This document shows, piece by piece, positions 17,579 to 25,810 of a stretch of DNA of 64,000 bases. The stretch lies in the NCBI GenBank assembly GCA_900543205.1, contig UQQM01000003.1, positions 39,873-103,872 on the forward strand, given 5' to 3'. Every line of letters begins with the position of its first letter. Position 1 is the first letter of the stretch. The notes beneath the pieces were generated by a model, which did no database searches, had not been told where the DNA came from, and was given only the letters and a program-made list of their open reading frames with translations. This DNA comes from an uncultured Bacteroides sp. GTDB taxonomy: Bacteria; Bacteroidota; Bacteroidia; Bacteroidales; UBA932. The translations under genes and the position numbers were made by a program.

Positions 17579-19990
17579 ATGAGCGGCACAGGCAGAATTC
17601 TCATCTTCGCGGCTCTTGTCGCAGCTGCAGCCGCATCGGTCTCCTGCAGCAAGCAAAGCCTCGGTCCTGGGCCGGAAACGGTGAAGCTCAGCGTCAATCC
17701 GGAAGTCGATCCGCTCCGCGGATCCGAGACCAAGACCTATATAGATCCCGAGTATAAAGTTCATTGGGGGGGGCAGGAACAAATGTCCCTCGGAATCGTT
17801 GACGGTTCCGAACTGACAGAGATCATAGAATCTGAAACCGTCGACGGCGACGGCTCCCCGACAATCACCTTTACTTTCACTCTCCCTGCCGGGCTCGTAA
17901 GTCAGAACACGGTCATCGGAGGAATCTATCCCAGTTCGGCAGCCGTATCCGACAGTTACGACGGGTTCCAGATAGAACTTCCCGGCACGCAGAACGCCAC
18001 TGCCGACAGCTATGATCCTGCAGCCTACCTTCTTGCTCCTAGGCCATCGAGCATAGAAGAAATACAACAGCAAGACGGAAGCTACACATGGAACGCATCC
18101 TTCCGCAGGGCCACAGCTCTCAATGAGCTTACCCTCAACGGGATAGACGAGGGCATACATTCTGTTGAAATCAGTTCCCCCGGAATCTCGCTCGCAGGAA
18201 GCCGCGAACTCGACCTGCTGACCGGTTTCTCCGGCGAGATGATCCGGAGTCTCGATGCCATCACCGTCAGCTATGCTTCTCCCATCCCTGCCAGTGAATC
18301 CTGTCACATATGGTTCACCTCATGGCAGGCCGAGATTCCCGCAGGAGGAACGCTCACCATAAAAGTCACCACCGACAACTACGTCTGGACACGCACCGTC
18401 ACCGCCCGTGACGGCGGAATCAATTTCTACGAAGGCCGGCTCAACAAGCTGGCGGTGGACATGAGCGGGGCGGAGAAGACGAAGATAGACCGACTTCCCG
18501 GCGAATATCTCATAGGTGCCACGGCAAGGAAGGGCGGCGAATGGATTCTCATGACCTCCAAGTGCGCCGGAAAATATTTCGAACCGCTTGAGTCAGGAGT
18601 CTCCGTGCCTTATGAAAGTCTTGCAGGCTCCGAATTCGATGCAGTCGCAGGCATAGAAAACTGCGTCTGGACAATTGCAACATACGGCGACTGGTATTCA
18701 CTGGAATGCAATGGCGAATACTTCCAGATAAAGGGGGAGAAGAACGTCTCGGCCGGCAGCATTCCGTCTGAACTGTCCATATCCATCAATGCCGACGGCA
18801 CTGCCACCATCATCCATTCAGACAAGCCGGACTATCGTCTGGAATACAATGCCTCGAGCCCACGGTTCACCACCTACAAGGAATCCAGCAACCAGATTCC
18901 TGTATACCTCATCCCCTGGAACCAGGCCATCACCCCTTCCATAATCTTCGAGACCAGCAGCAGGACCGTTGCGGCGAACGCCCCTTCCGTCGTATTCAAC
19001 TACAGGACATACAATGTCGAGGGGCAGATATCCGCGGCCGCCACGTCAGACCCCAACGGAATCGTCAAATCACTCTCCGCATCCGACGGACGCCTGCAAG
19101 TCTACCTGAACGCCAACGAAGATGACATCCGCAAGCAGGCGACGATCGCCCTGTCTTCCTCCTCCGGCGTCTCGGCCACAGCGACCATCATCCAGCTCGG
19201 CATATCCGAAAGCGCCGGCGGAGCCGACGGACAGCCAGGATGGCTGGAACTGCCGAAATATCTGGGAACCGAAGAATACCTCGACACCTTCTTCGATGGC
19301 GGAGACCGCAACTACACCTATTACTACACCACAGAATGGTACAGCTCGATGTGGACGGCCTATCCGCTGTATGCGGGCACTATTGGAAATCTAGACCGGC
19401 CCGACTGGAAGAAGAATCCGGACATTCCGGAAGACGACCAGATAAATGTCTGGGACGGAAGCTATGGTGGGATTTACTCCAGAGGGCATCAGATCCCCAA
19501 TGGCGACCGCAACAGGAACAGCACCATGCAGCAACAGACTTTCTACGCCACCAACAGCGTTCCCCAGATCCAGAACGGGTTCAACGGCACAATCTGGGCC
19601 AACCTGGAGAATGCGATCAGGGGTCTCGTTTCAGGAAGTGACACTCTCTATGTCGTTACAGGCCCCGCCTACAAGACAGTCGGGAACGATGAACCTATAG
19701 AATACATCACTCCAAACAAAGACTCCAGGAAGGTTCCGCTTCCCAACTATTTCTGGAAAGCCGTGCTGAAGGTCAAGCGCAGCAGTGCAGGAACGGTTAC
19801 CAACGCTTCAGCCATCGGTTTCTGGTTTGAGCACAAATCATATTCCGACTCCAAAGCGTACCCGGACCACGCCGTCAGCGTGGACGAAATAGAGTCCATG
19901 ACCGGCTTCGACCTGTTTGTCAGCCTGCCCGACGGCCTTGAAGCCGACGCGGAGAAGAACAGCGACTGGCCCGCATTCAGAAACTTTTAA
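17579..19990 (+). CDS. fimbrillin-like - BACON - endonuclease fusion lipoprotein
   Basis: An 803-residue exported protein with signal peptide and lipobox (ASVSC-SK). Residues about 30-300 resemble fimbrillin/Mfa-like folds: the YDPAAYLL and IWFTSWQAEIPAGG blocks are shared with the protein at 20184. About 300-450 is a second beta-rich part. Near 455-545 is a BACON-like Ig module, and the last 260 residues are a DNA/RNA non-specific endonuclease closely related to the protein at 11797, with YSRGHQIPNGDR and TNSVPQIQNGFNGTIWANLE. A run of 8 G at 17766-17773 lies inside codons 63-65, where slippage would abolish the protein. A surface nuclease on a fimbrillin scaffold is unusual. Confidence 0.82.
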   Translation: MSGTGRILIFAALVAAAAASVSCSKQSLGPGPETVKLSVNPEVDPLRGSETKTYIDPEYKVHWGGQEQMSLGIVDGSELTEIIESETVDGDGSPTITFTFTLPAGLVSQNTVIGGIYPSSAAVSDSYDGFQIELPGTQNATADSYDPAAYLLAPRPSSIEEIQQQDGSYTWNASFRRATALNELTLNGIDEGIHSVEISSPGISLAGSRELDLLTGFSGEMIRSLDAITVSYASPIPASESCHIWFTSWQAEIPAGGTLTIKVTTDNYVWTRTVTARDGGINFYEGRLNKLAVDMSGAEKTKIDRLPGEYLIGATARKGGEWILMTSKCAGKYFEPLESGVSVPYESLAGSEFDAVAGIENCVWTIATYGDWYSLECNGEYFQIKGEKNVSAGSIPSELSISINADGTATIIHSDKPDYRLEYNASSPRFTTYKESSNQIPVYLIPWNQAITPSIIFETSSRTVAANAPSVVFNYRTYNVEGQISAAATSDPNGIVKSLSASDGRLQVYLNANEDDIRKQATIALSSSSGVSATATIIQLGISESAGGADGQPGWLELPKYLGTEEYLDTFFDGGDRNYTYYYTTEWYSSMWTAYPLYAGTIGNLDRPDWKKNPDIPEDDQINVWDGSYGGIYSRGHQIPNGDRNRNSTMQQQTFYATNSVPQIQNGFNGTIWANLENAIRGLVSGSDTLYVVTGPAYKTVGNDEPIEYITPNKDSRKVPLPNYFWKAVLKVKRSSAGTVTNASAIGFWFEHKSYSDSKAYPDHAVSVDEIESMTGFDLFVSLPDGLEADAEKNSDWPAFRNF

Positions 19991-20008
19991 CTTAAAAATC
20001 AATATCCC

Positions 20009-20170
20009 ATGACCAAAGTCAACAGCGCAAACAGCACCCGCGAGACCTACAAGGCTCCCCTGTGCGAAATCCACGACATCGTTCCCGAAGGAATGATCTG
20101 CCAGTCCGGCACCAAGGGCGGCCCCGGCAGCTACGACGAATTCACCAACGACTTGGATGGTTGGTTCTAA
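20009..20170 (+). CDS. candidate YxxP precursor peptide B (53 aa)
   Basis: A 53-codon ORF starting 18 nt after the nuclease-lipoprotein. It repeats the peptide A pattern: Y14-K-A-P17 (YKAPLC), E27-G28 exactly 10 residues after the proline, ICQSG (30-34), then a Gly-rich part with a YDEFTND tail ending in Trp-Phe. Compared with A it has about 10 extra N-terminal residues rich in Ser/Asn/Thr. It is followed after 13 nt by a fimbrillin-type lipoprotein. It is probably co-transcribed with peptide A, since no clear promoter lies between. Role as in peptide A: RiPP-like precursor is the leading idea, unproven. Confidence 0.68.
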   Translation: MTKVNSANSTRETYKAPLCEIHDIVPEGMICQSGTKGGPGSYDEFTNDLDGWF

Positions 20171-20183
20171 CAAATTTCTCCTA

Positions 20184-22235
20184 ATGAAACAATTCTACAA
20201 ACCCTTGTGCCTCATTGCTGCAATAGCCGCAATGTCGCTGACTTCATGCCAGAAGGAGAACTTCAAGTCGGGCGAGGAAGGCACTTCAACCATCACCGTG
20301 CATGCAACGGTTGAAGAGGTCTCCAACACCACCAAGACCCACATCGAAGGAACTGATGTTTTATGGGATGAGACCGAAAAGATGAAAATTGTCCTCTTCG
20401 GTGACAGTGAGAAGAATCCCGCCGTTTTCAGTTCTGACGGATTTACCCGCAGCGTCGACGGAAAGACTGGCACTTTCACTGTAAGCGTCAATACTACGAC
20501 CCACACCAAGATGGCCGGCGTATACCCCTATTCTGCCGCCGGATGGATTGAATCCACCATAGCACCGATAAATCTGCCCAGCAGGCAGTCAGCTACCGCC
20601 GACTCGTATGACCCTGCGGCCTATGTAATGATTACTGATCCTGCTAACTTTCAGACAGGGGACTTCGAATGGGAAGCATACTACAGGAGAATCGCAGCTC
20701 TCAACAAGTTCACTTTGACAAACCTTGCCAATGGCGTTACTCGCGTTGTAATCACTTTCCCTGAAGGGCAAGATGCCGCAGGCCAAAGAAGCTTCGACTT
20801 GAGCACCAGTGAAGCCGGTGCGATAAGCGAAGGTGAGAATACCATAGCTGTAAGCTATGCCTCTCCCCTTTCCTCCGGAGTCAACGACATCTGGTTCACT
20901 TCATGGAGCGTCAGCATGAACACCGGTGACGTTTTGACCATCAGAGCCGAGACCGCAACGACGGCATATACAAAAGAATTCAAGGCAAAGAAGAGCGGAA
21001 CTCTCCTTCTCGAAAACTGGCTCAACACCGCAGAGTTCGACATGTCTGGAGCGAAAGAGGAAAATCTCACAACTTATCCTGAAATAACAGATGGCGAATA
21101 CTGGATAATGGCCAAAACCAGTGATGGATGGAAAACTGCAAAACCTCTTACCTCTCAATATGGTTATCTCGATGTTGATGACGCAGCCGACAACAGTGGT
21201 TCCCCTGTAAGCACCGGAGGAAATGCCTTCACCATCAAGTCCGTTGACGGGGGTTATACGATTCAGGATGCTTCCGGAAACTATTACTACATGGATGGCG
21301 ACTATAACTCTTTCAATCGAACCTCCGATGAGGGTCAGAATGGCAATGTATGGTCAATAAAGCAGACAGAAGATGAAGAATTTACCATTGTCAATGTTGA
21401 AAAGAACAAGACCATGCAGTATGCAACACAGCATAAATCATTTGGTGCATATTCTTCTATTAGCAGCAGCAATATTCTGCCTTATCTTGTAAAAGCCGTT
21501 TATTGCGATGTCACACCAGGCACCTTGAACGTCACTGCCGATTCCGGAACGACAACATTCGACGTCACAGCAAACGAATCTTGGACGATTAAATCTGAGA
21601 ATCCTCTCTACACCGTATCACCGGATCACGGAACCGGAAATCAAAAGATAACTGTTACATATCCCCAGAATCAGGAGACTTCAAACGTAGAAGTCGTCTT
21701 CACTGTCACTAGCGATTCGGGGCTCGAAAGAACCGTAACCCTCACACAGCGTTCCGCATCATACGTATCAGATACAATTACTGATGTTCTTACTTCAGAC
21801 CTGTTTAAAGCTACTGATAATAGTTATACCAATTTCTCTGATGTAAAAGTAAATTCAAGCGCTGTCTATGCAGGAAAAACCGCCAAGTCAACTTCGGCTA
21901 CAAGTAAAGATGCAATTCAATTAAGATCTAAAGACAGTGATTGTGGTATTGTAACTACTGCTTCTAATGGTAAGGTTAAGAAAATCATAGTCAATTGGAG
22001 TTCTGGTACCTCTAACGAAAGAGTCCTTCAGATTTTTGGAAGCAATGAACCTTACACCTCTGCCACTGAACTATATGACACCGGAAGTCAAAATGGAGAA
22101 GTGATCGCCGAAATCAAGAAAAGCGACGGTCCGATAGCTACATACGAAGTAACCGGAGATTATTCCTATATTGGCTTCAGATCCAAATCAGGAGCCATGT
22201 ATATTGATAGCCTAGAAATAACCTGGGAGGAATAA
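20184..22235 (+). CDS. fimbrillin-like lipoprotein with BACON module
   Basis: A 683-residue lipoprotein; the ATG at 20184 gives a clean signal peptide with lipobox LTSC-QK, while the upstream in-frame ATG overlaps peptide B. Its first 300 residues are a paralogue of the fimbrillin-like part of the 17579 protein (shared RQSATADSYDPAAYV, SYASPLSSG and DIWFTSW blocks). A second beta-rich domain follows, then a BACON-like module (FDVTANESWTIKSE) and a C-terminal domain of about 150 residues ending LEITWEE that I do not recognise firmly. No nuclease is present. The coding sequence becomes more AT-rich toward the 3' half. Surface or periplasmic location is likely; function unknown. Confidence 0.78.
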   Translation: MKQFYKPLCLIAAIAAMSLTSCQKENFKSGEEGTSTITVHATVEEVSNTTKTHIEGTDVLWDETEKMKIVLFGDSEKNPAVFSSDGFTRSVDGKTGTFTVSVNTTTHTKMAGVYPYSAAGWIESTIAPINLPSRQSATADSYDPAAYVMITDPANFQTGDFEWEAYYRRIAALNKFTLTNLANGVTRVVITFPEGQDAAGQRSFDLSTSEAGAISEGENTIAVSYASPLSSGVNDIWFTSWSVSMNTGDVLTIRAETATTAYTKEFKAKKSGTLLLENWLNTAEFDMSGAKEENLTTYPEITDGEYWIMAKTSDGWKTAKPLTSQYGYLDVDDAADNSGSPVSTGGNAFTIKSVDGGYTIQDASGNYYYMDGDYNSFNRTSDEGQNGNVWSIKQTEDEEFTIVNVEKNKTMQYATQHKSFGAYSSISSSNILPYLVKAVYCDVTPGTLNVTADSGTTTFDVTANESWTIKSENPLYTVSPDHGTGNQKITVTYPQNQETSNVEVVFTVTSDSGLERTVTLTQRSASYVSDTITDVLTSDLFKATDNSYTNFSDVKVNSSAVYAGKTAKSTSATSKDAIQLRSKDSDCGIVTTASNGKVKKIIVNWSSGTSNERVLQIFGSNEPYTSATELYDTGSQNGEVIAEIKKSDGPIATYEVTGDYSYIGFRSKSGAMYIDSLEITWEE

Positions 22236-22330
22236 CTCTCCATTTCAGAATTCAGCAAGAGGGTGACCAAAAAGGAATTTTTCCTCTTTGAGAATTGAAT
22301 ATTTGGAACCGGACTCCATCAGGAGTACGA

Positions 22331-22376
22331 ATAACAGGAGGGCGAGTCTGACTTTTGACCCGCCCTCTTGTTATTT
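22331..22376 (+). terminator. rho-independent terminator after the second lipoprotein
   Basis: A long stem (ataacaggagggcg paired with cgccctcttgttat, one mismatch or wobble) around a 14-nt loop, followed by a mostly T stretch. The central 30 nt (22338-22367) recur identically at 41227-41256. Confidence 0.75.
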
Positions 22377-22538
22377 ACCTTTTCAAAAGCCACATACAAA
22401 TCTTCGCCATACATATTGTATAGAATGATGCGACGGTATTCATCACAAAATAATCTGGAGAGACAAGAGTCGTCCTAAATCTCATCAAGTGATAGGACAA
22501 ATACATCAAAGGCTCACCTGCTTTCCCGAAAACAAAAT

Positions 22539-22768
22539 TTTGTAAAAGAGCGCCTTATCGCTATCTTGGTAGACTTTATGAAGGACTTCTGGCAGGCTCA
22601 ATCGCGCTCAACAAACTCTCGAGACTCTTCAACGTGTTCTCGTTATCCCGGCTGATGGAGAACCTGAAATCCGCAGTGCGGGGCCGGACCGTGATATTCA
22701 TAACCCACCGCAGGAAAATCACAGAATACTGTGTTGAGACAATAGGACTCCGGCAGGTATCTTCGTAA
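22539..22768 (+). pseudogene. mosaic remnant of an ABC exporter gene with degraded promoter
   Basis: No intact gene lies in 22236-22820. From 22539 there is a damaged copy of the 11740 promoter (TTTG, then TATCTTGG instead of TATCTTTG). Next, 22562-22645 resembles the start of the MsbA-like gene at 29274 (same TATCTT...CTTTATGAA...TTCTGG run and the LFNVFS codons) with about 40 nt missing. From 22650 to the stop at 22766-22768 the translation SRLMENLKSA, GRTVIFITHRRKITEYC matches the C-terminus of the exporter at 14493. The ATG at 22578 is out of frame with that part. This is the scar of recombination between two exporter genes. Confidence 0.75.
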
Positions 22769-22806
22769 AAATCCTGCCTCTGCGGACAATATCCCGAAAT
22801 ATTGAT

Positions 22807-22814
22807 TATCTTTG
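22807..22814 (+). promoter_or_regulatory. -7 element upstream of the peptide C leader
   Basis: TATCTTTG at 22807-22814 is a perfect -7 element; no convincing TTTG lies 19-21 nt upstream. The predicted transcript start coincides almost with the ATG at 22821. Confidence 0.6.
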
Positions 22815-22820
22815 CGAAGC

Positions 22821-22877
22821 ATGCAGTCTAATTACGTGAATACGACCATATTTATGGGGGGAAGAAGCGCAGTTTAG
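22821..22877 (+). CDS. possible 18-aa leader peptide
   Basis: An 18-codon ORF beginning about 6 nt after the -7 element, so it would be nearly leaderless. The peptide reads MQSNYVNTT-IFMGGRSAV. It contains a 6-G run and is followed 22 nt later by a strong terminator hairpin, the arrangement expected of a translation-controlled attenuator. It may be chance. Confidence 0.35.
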   Translation: MQSNYVNTTIFMGGRSAV

Positions 22878-22899
22878 CGTGCGCCGGCCTCTTCGTCAA

Positions 22900-22942
22900 G
22901 GCAGCGTCATGTCCGCACGGGCATGATGTTGCCTTTGTTTTT
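22900..22942 (+). terminator. terminator/attenuator hairpin in the peptide C leader
   Basis: A 15-bp stem (22900-22914 with 22919-22933) in which every position pairs, three as G-U, closes a 4-nt loop and is followed by TTTGTTTTTG. It sits between the promoter and peptide C, so it either ends a short RNA of about 120 nt or attenuates the downstream genes. Confidence 0.72.
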
Positions 22943-22992
22943 GTCCCCTCCCGTTCCGGAAAGCAGTTCAACCTATTAAATTCTATTTAAAT

Positions 22993-23127
22993 ATGGATAA
23001 AAACAAATTGCCCTACGTATCTCCCGAGGTGGAGACCGTAGGAATCATTCCCGAGAGCAGCGTGCTCGCTGACTCTGGCTATGGCACTGTCGAAAAACCG
23101 ATCCCCGACGACTCCTGGGGTTTATAA
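22993..23127 (+). CDS. candidate YxxP precursor peptide C (44 aa)
   Basis: A 44-codon ORF located 11 nt before the next lipoprotein. It has Y8-V-S-P11, Glu21 ten residues after the proline, and a VLADSGYG segment where A and B have IC-x-S, then an acidic tail ending DDSWGL. The Cys of A and B is Ala here. Short Bacteroidales ORFs with this general shape are common beside fimbrillin-type genes. The shared spacing with A and B supports a family; the LA-x-S or IC-x-S segment could be a cleavage site. Confidence 0.68.
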   Translation: MDKNKLPYVSPEVETVGIIPESSVLADSGYGTVEKPIPDDSWGL

Positions 23128-23138
23128 TTAAGCAAGCC

Positions 23139-25727
23139 ATGAAAAAATTCAGTATCCTCTTATGCCTGGGAGCGGCAGTGCTCTCCCTCGCTTCGTGCAA
23201 CCGCGAGCAGCTGGTGCCTGACGGACTGTATACCATCACGGCATCCCGTGAAGGCGATGCGGCCACAAAAACCTATGTCGGCGACGGGCTCAGCCTGGTA
23301 TGGGCTTCAGGAGACAAAATCGGCGTATTCAACGGAAACTACGCAAATAATGCCTACACTCTCTCTTCAGGAGATGACACCCCAAGCGCCGAATTCAGCG
23401 CTGAAACTCCGTTCACCGAAGGAGCTCTCCACGCCTACTATCCCTATTCGGATGACAACACGAATTTGGAAGCAATTGTGGTGGACCTGAGAGATCAGAC
23501 CTACTCCGAGCCCTCCGACTTCGGCAAATACTTCTACATGGTGGGCTCCGCCGATGTCAAGGCGAGCGCAACGGACATTAACATAGGCTTCAAGAACCCC
23601 CTTGCGGCGTTCGTATTCACGGTGAACAACAAGCTGGACCATGAAATCAAGGTAACGGGATTCTCGGTCAGCACCCAGAACTCGGAGACTGTGTTCCATA
23701 AGGAAGCGACACTTGACCTTACCGCCGAAGACCCTACGAAACTGGACCCCTCCGATGACCCGACAAACGAGATCAGCGTCACCATAAAAAACATTGAGGT
23801 AGCTGCCAGAGAAGAAGTCGCCTTCCCTCTCGTGGTGCTTCCCGCCGACCTCACCGACAAGAAGCTGGATTTCACATTCAGCTACACTTCCAATGGTGAG
23901 TCCAAGACCGTCACCAAGTCCGTAATCGGAAAGAACATCTCCCGCAACACCTTCATCACCGGAACTTTCACTCTCGAGGAAAGCACCATCGGCGGTGACA
24001 TCGAAGGCAGCTGGGACGGAACTTCCGTCTCCGAACCCGAGACTGACGGCAGCGACGCGAATGTATATTACATAAAGAGCGCAGCCGAGCTGGCATGGGT
24101 GGCGCAGCAGGTCAACAAGGGCAATGATACTTTCAAAGACAAGACCCTGAGGCTGATGAACGACATCAACCTCAACGGACATGAATGGACGCCGATAGGA
24201 AATGTCACGAGCTATCCCGGAATCTCATTCCACGGCACATTCGACGGACAAGGCTATACCATCAGCAACCTGACCGCATCGGACAATGCTGAAGGAGATG
24301 CAGCAGCAGGGCTCTTCGGATCACTCATCGGAACTGTAAAGAATGTTACACTCAAGAATGTGGATATCCGCAGCACCCACTATGCCGGAGCTGTAGTCGC
24401 TTATTCCTCTACGAATGGAGCCACCGTCGAGAACTGCCATGTGGACGGCGGCACCATCACAACCGTTCCCGAAGCCAGCGGCGATTCTTACGACAACGGC
24501 GACAAGGCCGGTGGAATAATCGGATATTATGTAGTGGACGACAAGGTAGTGAACTGCACCGCAAAGAACCTCATCATCACCGCCTACCGCGACTTAGGCG
24601 GTATCACAGGCTGTGGTCCCCAGTCCGGCATGGGAGGCTGCTCGGTTGAGAACATCACCCTCGTCCAGGACAATACCAACGGCTACGAGACTAAAGCCGT
24701 CACCACCATCGGCGCCCTCGGCGGACGTGACGTCACCAACGGCGACCAGCCCTACGACGGAGAATTCGCCTCCAAAGTAACAAAAAAAGTTGTCGGCAAC
24801 ATCTCCGATGCACAGAACCTCATCAATGCCCTCACCAACGGCATATCAGATGCATCCATAACCCTAGCCGGGGACATCCAGATTCCTGATCAAACCCTTA
24901 TTATACCCTCAGGCACACATAAAATCCTGAATCTCAATCAGCATAGTCTGAACTTGGATATTGACGAAGGTTCTGCAATTCTTGTTCTGGGAGGATCAAT
25001 GACCATCAATAATGGAACCATAAACTCCAATAATTACACCGACATAGCAAATGGAGGCATCGCAACCTCCACCGATGGAGTGCTCGTTGTAGATAATGTA
25101 ATATATAATACAAGCGGAAATGGTTTCTTCGTAGAGAACAACGGGAATTTGACCATACGCAATTCGACAGTTACAGCTCCTGCTTATGCCGTAAGCACTA
25201 ACGCCAGCGACGCTAATCAGAATATCACTGTACTTCTTGAAGGCTCCACATTCAAGGCGACAACAACATTGTTCTTCAACATTCCTTCTGACATCACAAT
25301 CAATGACTGCAATGTCTATGGCACAACACACGGAATGATGGTTAGGGGAGGCACCGCTGTAGTCAGCAACACCGAAATTATTCTTGAGTATACAGATGAT
25401 GACTACGAAACCATAGGCTCCTACTTTGACAACCAAAACTGGGGGACAGGTAATAGGGTGAACGTTTCTGCTCTTACTATAGGGAACAAAGGTACAAATG
25501 CATACCAATACCCTACAAATGTCACATTAAAAGGTTGTACGGTAAGTTCTATCGGCAAAGCAGCAGACTACCTTCCTGCCGTCTATGCCTATGCTAACTC
25601 CGGAGAAGGATTGGGGGTCACTTTCACCTATGATGACGCCTGCACTTTCAATGGTCAAAGAATCTACGGCAGCACTAACATCACAGTCAATGGTACTCCC
25701 GTTAAAGATGTTCCGACGGTAGAGTAA
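23139..25727 (+). CDS. fimbrillin-like lipoprotein with GLUG/beta-helix C-terminus
   Basis: An 862-residue lipoprotein with lipobox LASC-NR. The first 280 residues look fimbrillin-like (threonine-rich strands, FFYMVGSADVKASATDI-type block). From about 305 a region reads AELAWVAQQVNKGN, LRLMNDINLNGHEWTPIG, FHGTFDGQGYTISNL, GLFGSLIGTVKNVTL, typical of GLUG-containing surface proteins. The last 280 residues are repetitive beta strands (NGGIATSTDGVLVV, NGNLTIRNSTVTAP) suggestive of a right-handed beta-helix. Adhesion or carbohydrate contact at the cell surface is the usual inference. It is followed by a terminator. Confidence 0.8.
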   Translation: MKKFSILLCLGAAVLSLASCNREQLVPDGLYTITASREGDAATKTYVGDGLSLVWASGDKIGVFNGNYANNAYTLSSGDDTPSAEFSAETPFTEGALHAYYPYSDDNTNLEAIVVDLRDQTYSEPSDFGKYFYMVGSADVKASATDINIGFKNPLAAFVFTVNNKLDHEIKVTGFSVSTQNSETVFHKEATLDLTAEDPTKLDPSDDPTNEISVTIKNIEVAAREEVAFPLVVLPADLTDKKLDFTFSYTSNGESKTVTKSVIGKNISRNTFITGTFTLEESTIGGDIEGSWDGTSVSEPETDGSDANVYYIKSAAELAWVAQQVNKGNDTFKDKTLRLMNDINLNGHEWTPIGNVTSYPGISFHGTFDGQGYTISNLTASDNAEGDAAAGLFGSLIGTVKNVTLKNVDIRSTHYAGAVVAYSSTNGATVENCHVDGGTITTVPEASGDSYDNGDKAGGIIGYYVVDDKVVNCTAKNLIITAYRDLGGITGCGPQSGMGGCSVENITLVQDNTNGYETKAVTTIGALGGRDVTNGDQPYDGEFASKVTKKVVGNISDAQNLINALTNGISDASITLAGDIQIPDQTLIIPSGTHKILNLNQHSLNLDIDEGSAILVLGGSMTINNGTINSNNYTDIANGGIATSTDGVLVVDNVIYNTSGNGFFVENNGNLTIRNSTVTAPAYAVSTNASDANQNITVLLEGSTFKATTTLFFNIPSDITINDCNVYGTTHGMMVRGGTAVVSNTEIILEYTDDDYETIGSYFDNQNWGTGNRVNVSALTIGNKGTNAYQYPTNVTLKGCTVSSIGKAADYLPAVYAYANSGEGLGVTFTYDDACTFNGQRIYGSTNITVNGTPVKDVPTVE

Positions 25728-25768
25728 TAAAAGCCCTATATTTCAAAAACAATCATGTTGACTTCAGA

Positions 25769-25805
25769 GAGGACGGCCGGGGAATTTCTGGCCGCCCTCT
25801 TTTTC
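25769..25805 (+). terminator. terminator after the beta-helix lipoprotein
   Basis: GAGG-a-CGGCC pairs with GGCCG-CCCTC around a short AT loop, followed by TTTTT. Confidence 0.8.
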
Positions 25806-25810
25806 CTGAG

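Noticed and set aside
22807-22942. Signal recognition particle RNA or another named small RNA
   Set aside because: The size and strong terminator fit a small RNA, but the conserved GGUCAGG and GGAAGCAGC segments of SRP RNA are absent and no other family was recognised.
17441-23127. Reading the small peptides as lanthipeptide or sactipeptide precursors
   Set aside because: No LanB/C/M-like or radical-SAM maturase is in the locus, and peptide C has no Cys.
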